From a beta proteobacterium AAP99 (GTDB lineage Bacteria > Pseudomonadota > Gammaproteobacteria > Burkholderiales > Burkholderiaceae_C), in contig LJIA01000007.1 of assembly GCA_001295775.1 (NCBI GenBank), positions 130,001 through 194,000 on the forward strand: a stretch of 64,000 nt of DNA. Reading direction: 5' to 3'. The position numbers were made by a program, and so were the translations under genes. Shown here piece after piece: positions 1 through 9,683 of the stretch (position 1 is its first letter; each line of letters begins with the position of its first letter). Under the pieces are notes generated by a model that was not told where the DNA came from, did not search any database, and was given only the letters and a program-made list of their open reading frames with translations.

Positions 1-441
<441 letters not shown>

Positions 442-548
442 ATAATTCTGACAATCACAGCAACCTAGAATCTCAATGAATTCGGTTGCAATCCAAAGCG
501 TTTTCCAGATCGGGCCTGCTTGAGAAATCAAGCAGGCTTACCAGTTAG

Positions 549-663
549 GCCTGATGACCATAGCGCGGTGGTCCCACCCCTTCCCATCCCGAACAGGACC
601 GTGAAACACCGTTGCGCCGATGATAGTGCGGATGCCCGTGTGAAAGTAGGACATCGTCAGGCT
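549..663 (+). rRNA. rrf: 5S ribosomal RNA
   Basis: A complete 5S rRNA. The 5' end GCCTGATGACCATAGC pairs with the 3' end ATCGTCAGGC to form helix I. The highly conserved internal stretch CCCATCCCGAACAGG is present at about 586-600. The length of about 115 nt is normal. No tRNA was seen between 23S and 5S or after 5S. Confidence 0.96.
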
Positions 664-673
664 GTTATACGTG

Positions 674-702
674 AAAACCCCTGCAGAAATGCAGGGGTTT
701 TT
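674..702 (+). terminator. Rho-independent terminator of the rRNA operon
   Basis: A 12-bp perfect stem (AAAACCCCTGCA at 674-685 and its complement at 690-701) closes a GAAA loop and runs into a T stretch. It begins 11 bp after the 5S end, as expected for the terminator of an rRNA operon. Confidence 0.93.
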
Positions 703-779
703 GCATTTATGCGCGTCGATAATTGCGGACGGACGCCAAGGACAACGGATCCAGGCGCCGCTTCAGGGGACGCAAAATC

Positions 780-1538
780 ATGCTGCATTTCGGACGACTT
801 GCCTGCGTCGCCATCACCGTCGCGCTGCTGGTCGGATGCGCACACCGCACCGAACCAGTTCCGCCCTCACTGAGCCTTGCGCAGGTGACGCTACCGGGAT
901 CGTCCACGGGGGTGCATGCCCGCTGGGACAATGTCCCTGTTCTGCCAGGCAAGCGCCGGACGGCCTACCAGGTGGAACAAGCCGACCCTGCGGTTGGCGA
1001 TGCTCAGTATCTGCGGGCGCGCAGTCAATCCGCCGCTTCTGCACTGACACTGCGTCTAACGCCGCAACCGGCACCCAAGCAGATTGCGTGGTCCTGGAAG
1101 GTGCTGCTCGCGCCAGACGATGCAGCGACCGCGGACTCAAGCCGCGAGGACTCGGCTGCACGCATTGTCTTGATGTTCGGGCCTCCGTCGACCGCCGCGC
1201 TGGATGCGCTCCCGATGCGTGACCAGCTTGCAATGGAAAAGGCGCGCCTGCTGCTGCGCCGCGAGCCGCCCTATGCCACGCTCATGTATCTGTGGTCGGC
1301 GGACAAGACGCCGGAGGCCGTCTTCATCTCGCGCCACACCGGGCGGGTGCGTGGCGTCATTGTCGATGGCCCGCGCAAGACGGTGGAATGGCACAACTTT
1401 GAACGCGACATTCAAGCCGACTTCCAGCGCGCCTTCGGCGAGGCGCCAGGCCCGCTGATCGGCGTGGCGATCATGACCGACAGCGACAACACCGGCTCGC
1501 GCGCCGAAGCACTCTACAGAGACCTTCGCCTGCGCTGA
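780..1538 (+). CDS. Putative lipoprotein, unknown function
   Basis: 252 residues from the ATG at 780. This start is preferred over an upstream ATG at 723 because it puts a short basic N-terminus directly before a hydrophobic stretch and the lipobox LVGC near residue 20. The product is therefore probably a lipid-anchored envelope protein. The mature part has no domain I recognise. The gene stands alone between the rRNA terminator and the ABC-transporter genes, about 100 bp upstream of the first permease, and could be its own transcription unit. The reading frame and signal peptide are clear; the function is not. Confidence 0.8.
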   Translation: MLHFGRLACVAITVALLVGCAHRTEPVPPSLSLAQVTLPGSSTGVHARWDNVPVLPGKRRTAYQVEQADPAVGDAQYLRARSQSAASALTLRLTPQPAPKQIAWSWKVLLAPDDAATADSSREDSAARIVLMFGPPSTAALDALPMRDQLAMEKARLLLRREPPYATLMYLWSADKTPEAVFISRHTGRVRGVIVDGPRKTVEWHNFERDIQADFQRAFGEAPGPLIGVAIMTDSDNTGSRAEALYRDLRLR

Positions 1539-1641
1539 GATCCACCGCTCGGCACGATCCGTGCTCAGCGCTACGAGCGCCGCGCTCCGCTCGTGACCGA
1601 ACCATTACACTGCGCGGCTTACCCAAGGCTTCACCCATCCC

Positions 1642-2643
1642 ATGCTCGCATTCATCGTGCGCCGCCTTATCCAGGCGGTGATGGTCATGCTCTCGGTGGC
1701 ATTGATCGCATTCCTGCTGTTTCAGTACGTGGGCGATCCCGTCGCTTCGATGGTGGGCCAGGAAGCCACCCAACAAGACCGAGAGCGCCTTCGCCAGGAG
1801 CTGGGGCTGGACAAGCCGGTCGTGCTGCAGTTTTTCAGCTTCGTGGGCAACGCGGTGCAGGGCGAATTCGGGATCAGCTACCGCCAGGGCCGCAAGGTAT
1901 CCACGCTCTTGCAGGAGCGCATGCCGGCAACCCTGGAGCTGGCTGGAGCTGCAGCGCTGATTGCCCTGTGCATCGGCATCCCCCTGGGCGTCTACACGGC
2001 GCTGCGGCGCAAGGGGCTGATCAGCCAGAGCCTCTTGGTGTTCTCGCTCCTTGGCGTCTCGCTGCCCACCTTCCTCATCGGCATCCTGCTGATTCTTGCG
2101 TTTTCCGTCACGCCCTCGCTGCTGACCGGCACGCCGTGGCTCCCCGCCTTTGGACGCGGAGAGGTCACCCAACTCGGTTGGTGGAGCACGGGCTTGCTGA
2201 CGGCAACCGGCTGGAAGCACCTAGTCCTGCCTGCGGTGACCCTGGCTCTGTTCCAGCTCACACTCGTCATGCGTCTGGTGCGGGCAGAAATGCTCGAAGT
2301 CCTGCGCACCGACTACATCAAGTTCGCCCGCGCCCGCGGCCTGTCCAACCGCGCGGTGCACTTCGGCCATGCCCTGAAGAACACCCTGGTTCCCGTGATC
2401 ACCATCACGGGTCTGCAGCTCGGCTCGATCATCGCCTTTGCGATCATCACCGAGACCGTGTTCCAGTGGCCCGGCATGGGGCTGCTGTTCATCCAGGCCG
2501 TGCAGTTTGCGGATATCCCGGTGATGGCGGCTTATCTGTGCCTGATTGCGCTCATCTTCGTGGTCATCAACCTGATCGTTGACCTGCTGTATTTCGCGGT
2601 GGATCCGCGCCTGCGCGTGGAACGCGCGTCCTCGGCACACTGA
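1642..2643 (+). CDS. dppB: Peptide-type ABC transporter permease (DppB/OppB family)
   Basis: 333 residues, normal for the family. An N-terminal membrane helix (about 9-31) is followed by a periplasmic loop and five further membrane segments. The EAA loop that contacts the ATPase is visible at about 214-235 (R-A-E-M-L-E-V-L-R-T-D-Y-I-K-F-A-R-A-R-G-L), followed by the family motif ending in HALKNTLVPVIT. The protein should form the inner-membrane channel with the DppC-like permease encoded 72 bp downstream. No periplasmic binding protein gene is adjacent, so the substrate (dipeptide, oligopeptide, glutathione or nickel) cannot be fixed; the symbol denotes family only. Confidence 0.93.
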   Translation: MLAFIVRRLIQAVMVMLSVALIAFLLFQYVGDPVASMVGQEATQQDRERLRQELGLDKPVVLQFFSFVGNAVQGEFGISYRQGRKVSTLLQERMPATLELAGAAALIALCIGIPLGVYTALRRKGLISQSLLVFSLLGVSLPTFLIGILLILAFSVTPSLLTGTPWLPAFGRGEVTQLGWWSTGLLTATGWKHLVLPAVTLALFQLTLVMRLVRAEMLEVLRTDYIKFARARGLSNRAVHFGHALKNTLVPVITITGLQLGSIIAFAIITETVFQWPGMGLLFIQAVQFADIPVMAAYLCLIALIFVVINLIVDLLYFAVDPRLRVERASSAH

Positions 2644-2715
2644 TCGCCCTGCGACGATCCGCCTTGCAACCGGACACACCCGCACCCCGCGCCACCGGCT
2701 ACGCTAAAGAGAATC

Positions 2716-3663
2716 ATGAGTTCAACGTCTGCCATCGCCCAAGCCAAGCCCCAACCCTGGTGGGGCCGTGCCTGGGACTCCGACCTGGCCTACAGCTTCC
2801 GCCACAGTCCCGTTGCAATGATCGCCGCCGCTGTGGCAATCATCATGATCCTGGGCGCGGTGTTCGCGCCCTGGTTGGCGCCGCACAACCCCTTTGACCT
2901 TGCGACGGTCGACCTGAACGATGCCCGTACCCCGCCGGCCTGGACGGACGAGGGCAAGAGCAGCTTCCTGCTCGGCACCGATGATCAGGGCCGCGACATG
3001 CTGTCGACCATCATGTACGGCTCACGCATTTCCATCCTGGTCGGCCTGGCATCCGTGGCGCTGGCCATGTTCCTGGGCATCAGCCTCGGCCTGCTCGCAG
3101 GCTACGTGGGAGGCAAGGTGGACGCGCTCATCATGCGCGTAGCAGACGTGCAGTTGAGCTTTCCTGCGATCCTGATCGCACTGCTGATCGATGGCGTCGC
3201 GCGCGCGGCGCTGCCAAAAGGCTCGCACGAGACCCTGGCCTTCGGCGTGCTGGTGGTGGCCATCGGCCTGTCCAACTGGGTGCAGTACGCCCGAACGGTG
3301 CGTGGCTCCACGCTGGTGGAGAAGAACAAGGAATACGTGCAGGCGGCGCGAGTGATCGGCGTAAACCCTCTGCGCATCATGTTCAAGCACGTGCTGCCCA
3401 ATGTGATGGGGCCGGTGTTGGTGCTGGCCACCATCAACGTGGCCACCGCGATCCTGACCGAGGCGACCCTGTCCTTCCTCGGTGTGGGCGTGCCGCCCAC
3501 CTCGCCCTCGCTCGGTTCGCTGATCCGCATCGGCAATGACTTGATCTTCTCCGGGGACTGGTGGATCGTCATCTTCCCGGGGCTTGCACTGATTCTGCTC
3601 GCGCTCTCGGTCAACCTGCTGGGTGACTGGTTGCGCGATGCGCTGAACCCCAAGCTTCAGTAA
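2716..3663 (+). CDS. dppC: Peptide-type ABC transporter permease (DppC/OppC family)
   Basis: 315 residues. It has the typical N-terminal segment with one membrane helix (about 35-55), a periplasmic loop, and the permease core. The EAA loop lies at about 203-222 (EYVQAARVIGVNPLRIMFKH), and the C-terminus LLGDWLRDALNPKL is the DppC hallmark. It partners the DppB-like protein as the second half of the transmembrane channel. The gene is co-directional with the preceding permease and with the ATPase genes that follow after a small lipoprotein gene. Confidence 0.94.
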   Translation: MSSTSAIAQAKPQPWWGRAWDSDLAYSFRHSPVAMIAAAVAIIMILGAVFAPWLAPHNPFDLATVDLNDARTPPAWTDEGKSSFLLGTDDQGRDMLSTIMYGSRISILVGLASVALAMFLGISLGLLAGYVGGKVDALIMRVADVQLSFPAILIALLIDGVARAALPKGSHETLAFGVLVVAIGLSNWVQYARTVRGSTLVEKNKEYVQAARVIGVNPLRIMFKHVLPNVMGPVLVLATINVATAILTEATLSFLGVGVPPTSPSLGSLIRIGNDLIFSGDWWIVIFPGLALILLALSVNLLGDWLRDALNPKLQ

Positions 3664-3722
3664 GGGCGGCACCCCGTATTCCGGTCCGCCAGTTGTCGTT
3701 CACCTTGAAAGGAGATCGCACC

Positions 3723-4103
3723 ATGAAGCACACCGCGAAACTCTTTGCTGCTGCCGGCGCGCTGGCGCTGCTGTCTGCATGCACCACGACGCAGTCCCAG
3801 CTGGAGGGCAAACCCTTCACGCGCGTGGACCCGAAGCTGTACCCCGTCATCGTCAGCAAGGTGGACGGGCAGTCCTACATCCAGCAGCCGGTGATGGTGG
3901 ATCCGGGTAAGCGCGTGGTCACGGTCACGGCGCGGCCGGAGCGCTATGGCACGCAACCGGTAGACCGCACCTTCACGGTCGATGTCGGCCCCTGCGAGAT
4001 CATCCGCCTGGGGGCGCGGCGAGAAAGTCCGCTGCTCGAGGATTTCGAGCCGGTGGTCGTCGAGCGCGAGCCCAAGGCAGGCTGCACGGCCAAGAAGGGC
4101 TGA
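3723..4103 (+). CDS. Small lipoprotein embedded in the ABC-transporter operon
   Basis: 126 residues from the ATG at 3723, which has a good Shine-Dalgarno sequence (GAAAGGAG about 8 bases upstream). The N-terminus is a lipoprotein signal with lipobox LLSAC (Cys near residue 20). The remainder is soluble, with two further cysteines (GPCEI and AGCTA) that could form a disulphide. No family is recognised. It lies between the permease and ATPase genes of the importer, about 60 bp from each, where such operons usually carry nothing. It may be an accessory outer-membrane or periplasmic factor of the importer, or a passenger gene. Confidence 0.8.
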   Translation: MKHTAKLFAAAGALALLSACTTTQSQLEGKPFTRVDPKLYPVIVSKVDGQSYIQQPVMVDPGKRVVTVTARPERYGTQPVDRTFTVDVGPCEIIRLGARRESPLLEDFEPVVVEREPKAGCTAKKG

Positions 4104-4171
4104 ACGCCGCTCGACCTGCGTCGCGCACCAGCCGATCTCAATCTGTCCAATCAACCAGAAGGCTCTAGCCC

Positions 4172-5173
4172 TTGAATCCGCCCAACGCCAGCCCCGCAGC
4201 GCTGCTTGAAGTGCGCAACCTGCGCGTGGAATTTCCCACGCGGCGCGGCACGCTCACCGCCATCGATGACGTGAGCTTTTCCATTTCCGCCGGCGAGGTG
4301 CTGGGCGTGGTGGGCGAGTCCGGCGCGGGCAAGTCCATCACCGGGGCGGCCATCATCGGCCTGCTGGAGCCGCCGGGGCGCGTGGCGGGCGGGCAGATCC
4401 TGCTCAACGGCAAGCGCATCGACAACCTGCCCTACGAACAGATGCGTCGCATCCGCGGCCGCGAGATCGGCGCGATCTTCCAGGACCCGCTGACCTCGCT
4501 CAACCCGCTCTACACGGTTGGCCGCCAGCTGACCGAAACCATCCAGACGCATCTGGACATCAGCAGCGAAGCCGCCCGCAAACGCGCCATCGAGCTGCTC
4601 GCGGAAACCGGCATTCCCGCGCCGGACCGTCGGGTCGATCACTACCCGCACCAGTTCTCCGGCGGCATGCGTCAGCGCGTGGTGATCGCCCTGGCGCTGG
4701 CCGCACAGCCCAAGCTGGTGATCGCCGACGAGCCGACCACGGCGCTGGACGTCAGCATCCAGGCGCAGATCATCAGCCTCATCAAGCGCCTGTGCCGCGA
4801 GCACGGCACGGCCGTCATGCTCGTCACGCACGACATGGGCGTGATCGCCGAGACGGCAGATCGAGTCGCCGTCATGTACGCCGGCCGCGTGGCCGAGATC
4901 GGCCCGGTGGCAGACGTCATCCACAACCCGCAGCACCCCTACACCAAGGGTCTGATGGGCAGCATTCCCGTGCTGGGTGAAGGCACCGAGCGTCTGGCGC
5001 AGATCGACGGTGCCATGCCCCGCCTGAACGCCATCCCCACGGGCTGCGCCTACAACCCGCGCTGCCCGCAGGTGTTTGCCCGCTGCAAGACCGAGCGGCC
5101 GGAGCTGTTTGCCGCCGGCAAGACGCAGGCGTCCTGCTGGTTGCACGCAGAAGCGCCCAAGGCGGCCGCCTAG
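4172..5173 (+). CDS. dppD: Peptide-type ABC transporter ATPase (DppD/OppD family)
   Basis: 333 residues, starting at TTG 4172 with AGAAGG upstream. Walker A GESGAGKS is at 48-55, Q-loop at about 104, signature FSGGMRQR at 162-169, Walker B KLVIADEP at 181-188 and the switch histidine at 220. The C-terminal extension carries the cysteine-rich peptide-transporter motif (GCAYNPRCPQVFARC), which in some family members binds an Fe-S cluster. It energises the DppBC-like channel together with the DppF-like ATPase. The rare TTG start may lower its expression. Confidence 0.94.
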   Translation: MNPPNASPAALLEVRNLRVEFPTRRGTLTAIDDVSFSISAGEVLGVVGESGAGKSITGAAIIGLLEPPGRVAGGQILLNGKRIDNLPYEQMRRIRGREIGAIFQDPLTSLNPLYTVGRQLTETIQTHLDISSEAARKRAIELLAETGIPAPDRRVDHYPHQFSGGMRQRVVIALALAAQPKLVIADEPTTALDVSIQAQIISLIKRLCREHGTAVMLVTHDMGVIAETADRVAVMYAGRVAEIGPVADVIHNPQHPYTKGLMGSIPVLGEGTERLAQIDGAMPRLNAIPTGCAYNPRCPQVFARCKTERPELFAAGKTQASCWLHAEAPKAAA

Positions 5174-5196
5174 CCCGGATACGAAAGCGTAGAGCA

Positions 5197-5262
5197 AGCA
5201 TTCATGCGCCTCTTCAGGCCAAACTGCCTGAAGAACCGCGCCAGACAAGCGGAAAGCCTCCT
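5197..5262 (-). repeat. Dispersed hairpin repeat, copy 1
   Basis: Copy 1 of a repeat seen six times in the window. Read on the minus strand it has the lead CCGCTTGTCTGGCGCGG, then a hairpin with arms around CTTCAG and CTGAAG and a GTTTGG apical region, then GGCGCATGAATGCT. It fills much of the gap between the two ATPase genes of the importer and lies opposite to the direction of transcription. The other copies are at 19616, 21684 (degenerate), 32999, 45010 and 63951. Confidence 0.85.
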
Positions 5263-5310
5263 GGGCATTGAGCCCGTGACGCGCCGCACTTTGGACTGAA
5301 GACACGCCCC

Positions 5311-6333
5311 ATGAGCGCCGTACTTAAAGAGAACGCCCAGCCGCAAGCCGATGTGGTTCTGTCGGCCAAGAACATCGCCAAGGTGTTCGATGTCTCCGCG
5401 CCCTGGCTGAACCGAGTCATCGAACGCAAGGGCCGCAGCCTGCTGCGCGCTGTGGACGGCGTGAGCTTTGACATCCGCCGCGGCGAGACGCTCGCGCTGG
5501 TGGGTGAATCCGGCTGCGGCAAGAGCACCGTGGCGCGTCTGCTTGTGGGCCTGTACGACACCAGCCAGGGCTCCATCAGCTTCGAAGGCCAGGACATCAG
5601 CGCGCTCAAGACGGCTGCGGGCCGCAAGCTGCGCCAGAAGATGCAGATGATCTTCCAGGACCCCTACGCCAGCCTGAACCCGCGCTGGCGCGTGCTGGAC
5701 ATCATCGCGGAGCCGATCCGCGAGCACAAACTGCTGCCGGAGAGCCAGATCGCCGATCGTGTGGCCGAGCTGCTCAAGCACGTCGGCCTGAATCCGGCCG
5801 ACGGCGTGAAGTACCCACACCAGTTCTCCGGCGGCCAGCGCCAGCGCCTGTCGATCGCGCGCGCCCTGGCCACGAAGGCGGAGTTCCTCGTCTGCGACGA
5901 ACCCACCAGCGCGCTGGACGTCTCGGTGCAAGCCCAGGTGCTCAACCTGATGAAAGACCTGCAGCGCGAAGATGGCCTGACGTATCTGTTCATCAGCCAC
6001 AACCTGCAGGTGGTGCACCACGTGGCCGACCGCGTGGGCGTGATGTATCTGGGCAAGCTGGTCGAACTCGCGCCCAAGCGCGAGATCTTCGACACGCCGC
6101 GCCACCCTTACACGCGCATGCTGCTGGACGCCATCCCGGACATCAAGATGACCGGCAAGGCCCGGACCCCCGTGGCCGGTGAAGTGCCCAACCCCCTCAA
6201 CCCGCCGCCTGGCTGCACCTTCCACCCCCGCTGCCCGCACGCCAACGATCGTTGCAAGACCGAAGCGCCGCAGAGCAGGTTCTACGGCGCCAGCATCGTG
6301 GCCTGCCATGCGGTGGAAGAGGGTCGGATCTAG
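5311..6333 (+). CDS. dppF: Peptide-type ABC transporter ATPase (DppF/OppF family)
   Basis: 340 residues. Walker A GESGCGKS at 65-72, Q-loop at about 116, signature FSGGQRQR at 172-179, Walker B EFLVCDEP at 191-198, switch His at 230, and the C-terminal peptide-transporter extension with GCTFHPRCPHANDRC. It is the second nucleotide-binding subunit, pairing with the DppD-like ATPase. The 137-bp gap before it holds repeat copy 1, unusual inside such an operon, so the gene may be read through the hairpin. No binding protein follows. Confidence 0.94.
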   Translation: MSAVLKENAQPQADVVLSAKNIAKVFDVSAPWLNRVIERKGRSLLRAVDGVSFDIRRGETLALVGESGCGKSTVARLLVGLYDTSQGSISFEGQDISALKTAAGRKLRQKMQMIFQDPYASLNPRWRVLDIIAEPIREHKLLPESQIADRVAELLKHVGLNPADGVKYPHQFSGGQRQRLSIARALATKAEFLVCDEPTSALDVSVQAQVLNLMKDLQREDGLTYLFISHNLQVVHHVADRVGVMYLGKLVELAPKREIFDTPRHPYTRMLLDAIPDIKMTGKARTPVAGEVPNPLNPPPGCTFHPRCPHANDRCKTEAPQSRFYGASIVACHAVEEGRI

Positions 6334-6410
6334 GACCTGCCCTTGCCGAGCGGGTGCCTGCATACGCCAATGTCGCGTGCAGTGTCCCTTGGTCTACCAA
6401 TGTCGGGCAG

Positions 6411-9400
6411 TCAGGTCTGGTCCGCAGCAACAGCTGGGTCTGACTCCCGGGCGTGCGAAGGGCGATACCGTTCGACAAACTCGCCCATCGCCATGCCAAA
6501 GGGCTTGGGCAGGAAGGCGTCCACGCCCGCTGCAACTGCGACCTCGCGGTCTTCGGGCTGGTCCTGGGCAGAGATGCAGACGATGGGTGTGCGTCGGTAG
6601 CCGCGGGTAGCTTCAACGGCCCGCCAGTGGCGAGCGAATTCCAGCCCGCTCACGCCGGGAAGATTCAGGTCAAGCAGAATGAGCGCCGGCGGGTCAGACT
6701 GCTCTTGCAGATGGCACATGGCGGGTGTGGCCTCCAAGAATGGCAGCACACGCCAACCTCGCGGCGCAAGGATGCCTTGAATGACGAGCTGAACGACGTC
6801 GTTGTCCTCGACCACAACCACGTCGGGACCTGCCGGACCGTTGGTGCGTCCGCTCGCGAGACTCAAACCATGCTCGCTCATCGTGCCACCAGACGTTCGG
6901 CGCGCTCCGAGGCCGTCCCAGTCTGAAAGACTCAAGGGCGACAGCAGCACCGCATCGGGCTCCTCAGAATCGTCGGCGAACTCACGGACCGAGTCACCCA
7001 GAGACTGCCCTGGCTGCAGGTGCACTGCCACAGTGATATCCGCAAACTCTGCGCGCAGGTTCCTGACTCTGCTTGGAGCGCTTGACCAGAACGCGTGATC
7101 GACCACAACGCAGTCCCCCTTGCCGCGACGCAAGTGTTCGGCCGCGTCGTCCAGGTCACTCACCTGCACGGCGCTCAGGCCGCTTCTCGATGCGCTCCGG
7201 CACAGATAGTTCGCCAGCGACGGTTCTGAACAGACCAGAACCACAGTGTGCGGTGCAAAGGCACGCTTTGGCTGCACGTCCTCGGCGACGTTCAACGGCA
7301 GGTCGACGGTGATGCTGGTCCCGGCTCCAAACTCGCTCGTCAGTTCGATTCGGCCTTCCATGACTCGGACTAGACCTTCGACGATCGACAGTCCGAGTCC
7401 CGAGCCGCCGTACATCGGCGCAATCTGATCGCTGGCCTGGGTGAACGGTGCAAACACTCTGCTTTGCTCGTCGGGATGCATGTCTCGACCGGTGTCGCTC
7501 ACTGTCAATCGCAGATGGGGCGCGGCATTGAGCTCCTTGACCCAATCGAGGGCGACACGGACCGTACCTCGTTCGGTGAACTTGATTGCGTTCGAAAGAA
7601 GGTTCGTGATGACCTCCTCGAGCCGCAGTGGGTCGGCTTGGAGCCACTCAGGGACTTCCGGAGCAATCGCAAGCTCGAAGCGCACGCCCTTCGCAAGAGC
7701 GCGTTGCCAATGGGGCCGCAGCACGCGCTGCATCAGCCGGCTCACGCTGATGCGCTCGATCGCCAACACCATCTGGCCGGCTTCGATCCGCTGCAGATCC
7801 AGTGCTTCATTCAGGAGGCCGAACAGGGAATCGACGGCGTCAGCCTGCGCCTGCAGGTACAGCCGCTGCTCAGTGTTGAGAGCTCCCTTGCGAATCAGAT
7901 CCCCGAGCCCCTGGATGGCGGACAGGGGTGTGCGGACATCATGTGCGAGCCGGTTGATGAAGCTGTTCTTGGCCGCACTGGCCTGCTCCGCGCGGACTTG
8001 CGCCGACTCAACCCGCATCAGCATGCGCACGCGCTCACTGACGTCCGTGAAGCACTCGATCAACCAGGACTCACCACCCGGTGCGCTGATCACGCGCCGC
8101 ACCAGATGCAGATGCACGGTGGCGCCGTCGTCGCGTGCGAAGGTCAGATCGAGGTCGACAGCTTGCGTGTTGCTGGTCGCTGCAGCCTGCGTATCGAGCC
8201 CTCGTGCGGTCTCGAAAAACGTCCGGTGCGCGGCGTTCTGCACGAGGATCTCGCCAGACAGTGAGCGCACTGCGATGAGCAGCGGAGCGTGTTCGATGAC
8301 CATCCGCACAAACGCGAGACGATCACTCAAGGCTGTGACGTCAATGGCTCGCCAAAGCGTCATTCGCTCACCCTGATCCAGGACGGAGGTGTGCACTACC
8401 CGAAACACCGCGCGTTGCTCCGCCTCTGCTGATTGTTTGCATGGCAAGGCGAGTGCCTCCTCACGCATCCCATCAGGCAGACTGAGGATCTGAGCGAGTG
8501 TCCGCTCGAAGTCGTGCGGAGCCGCTTGCCCCGCGACGAGGTCGAAGCGTTCACGCGCTCTTCGATTCGCGCGACGTACGGTCCCCGCGCCATCGATCGC
8601 AAACACTGCATTCGGGCTGTGCTCAATGACTTCGTGAAGGAAACCGGCCTGCTCTGCCAGTGCGCGCCGCTCATCGAGAAGGACGCGTGCAACCTGATCG
8701 ATGCGATCGTTCAGTTGGTCGACCCGTTGAACATGACCCCGTGCGAGGTGCGGTTCCACTGACAGCCGGCCGTCCGCCAGTCGGGCGATCGCCCGCTCAG
8801 CGCGGGCCAGGCCGGCGAGAGGTCCACGAAACAGCAGATACATCAACGCAGCGACCAGTGACGCCAGGCCGAGCACCCAGGTGAAAGCGCCGCGCGTATC
8901 TGCTTGCCAGGCGTTCGTCGCGCGCATCATCGAGGCGTGTACTTCGATGGTGTGCATGCGTCCGCCGGCACCGGAGCGGACGAACACGACCACGGAGTCC
9001 GCGGGTGTCCAATGCGGCTTGTTAGCCGACCAGAGCCCGGCGTACTCATACCGGGTGCGGGCCCCCTCGGCGCCAGGCCATGGGGCGCTGCGTACAGCCT
9101 GAGGAACCTGACCGGGTGCATTGCCCGCGGAAGCGAGAACCCGACCCTCATCGGTGAATACGCGCAGGCTCATGAAGCTGGCGTTGGCGGCGCTCAGGTC
9201 CCACAGCATGCTTTCGATCTTGTAGAACTTGACCTGTTCTGCCGGGTCGTCGCTTTCGTAGGCGCCAACCTCCGAGAGACGCTGGTCGATGGCCAGCGCC
9301 GCCGAACGCATGTCGTGCTCGGCACTTTCCAGAGCCTGCGTCCATCGCGTGTCCGCATCGATCAGGCGCACCACAAGCAGGGTCAGTGCCGTACACGCAA

Positions 9401-9476
9401 TCAGCGCAGCCATGCGGCGAAACAGCCCGTCTGAACAGGCTGTGCGCAAGGTGCTGAGCGAAGGGGCAGCAAGCAT
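6411..9476 (-). CDS. Membrane hybrid histidine kinase with two PAS-like regions, pseudo-receiver and receiver
   Basis: 1021 residues from the ATG at 9474-9476; a longer open frame to 9785 lacks a membrane-type N-terminus and is not preferred. Order: membrane helix about 22-38, periplasmic domain 40-195, membrane helix about 198-216, HAMP-like linker to 270, two PAS-like regions (about 280-385 and 390-485), HisKA with phospho-acceptor H512 (AHDVRTP), HATPase with N-box N629 and G2 box GGSGLGLSI at 690-698. A receiver-like region at about 745-855 lacks the conserved lysine. A canonical receiver follows at 886-1003 with D936 and K991 (LPKPFG). The G1 box reads D-T-G-R-D instead of D-x-G-x-G. It diverges from the Sia-like operon and may feed it; this is inferred from position only. 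Confidence 0.9.
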   Translation of the reverse strand: MLAAPSLSTLRTACSDGLFRRMAALIACTALTLLVVRLIDADTRWTQALESAEHDMRSAALAIDQRLSEVGAYESDDPAEQVKFYKIESMLWDLSAANASFMSLRVFTDEGRVLASAGNAPGQVPQAVRSAPWPGAEGARTRYEYAGLWSANKPHWTPADSVVVFVRSGAGGRMHTIEVHASMMRATNAWQADTRGAFTWVLGLASLVAALMYLLFRGPLAGLARAERAIARLADGRLSVEPHLARGHVQRVDQLNDRIDQVARVLLDERRALAEQAGFLHEVIEHSPNAVFAIDGAGTVRRANRRARERFDLVAGQAAPHDFERTLAQILSLPDGMREEALALPCKQSAEAEQRAVFRVVHTSVLDQGERMTLWRAIDVTALSDRLAFVRMVIEHAPLLIAVRSLSGEILVQNAAHRTFFETARGLDTQAAATSNTQAVDLDLTFARDDGATVHLHLVRRVISAPGGESWLIECFTDVSERVRMLMRVESAQVRAEQASAAKNSFINRLAHDVRTPLSAIQGLGDLIRKGALNTEQRLYLQAQADAVDSLFGLLNEALDLQRIEAGQMVLAIERISVSRLMQRVLRPHWQRALAKGVRFELAIAPEVPEWLQADPLRLEEVITNLLSNAIKFTERGTVRVALDWVKELNAAPHLRLTVSDTGRDMHPDEQSRVFAPFTQASDQIAPMYGGSGLGLSIVEGLVRVMEGRIELTSEFGAGTSITVDLPLNVAEDVQPKRAFAPHTVVLVCSEPSLANYLCRSASRSGLSAVQVSDLDDAAEHLRRGKGDCVVVDHAFWSSAPSRVRNLRAEFADITVAVHLQPGQSLGDSVREFADDSEEPDAVLLSPLSLSDWDGLGARRTSGGTMSEHGLSLASGRTNGPAGPDVVVVEDNDVVQLVIQGILAPRGWRVLPFLEATPAMCHLQEQSDPPALILLDLNLPGVSGLEFARHWRAVEATRGYRRTPIVCISAQDQPEDREVAVAAGVDAFLPKPFGMAMGEFVERYRPSHARESDPAVAADQT

Positions 9477-9683
9477 GGATTGAGTGAAGGAGACGTACGT
9501 GCAGCGCTCTTGGTGGCGCAAGCCGGCGTAAATGAGTTCCTGGTTGCGCTTGCTTCCGAAGCAGTCAAGCGCGCGCAAGTCGCTCCATCTGCAAGAATGT
9601 TGAGCGTGAGCCGGGCGCATGACTGTCTGATGACCGTTGTCAATCCGCCCGGCTTTTCGATGGATCGGATTGACGGAGCAACA

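Noticed and set aside
4151-6363. Long minus-strand frames (384 and 397 residues) opposite the ABC ATPases
   Set aside because: The plus strand carries complete Walker and signature motifs; the minus-strand translations show none and have shadow composition.
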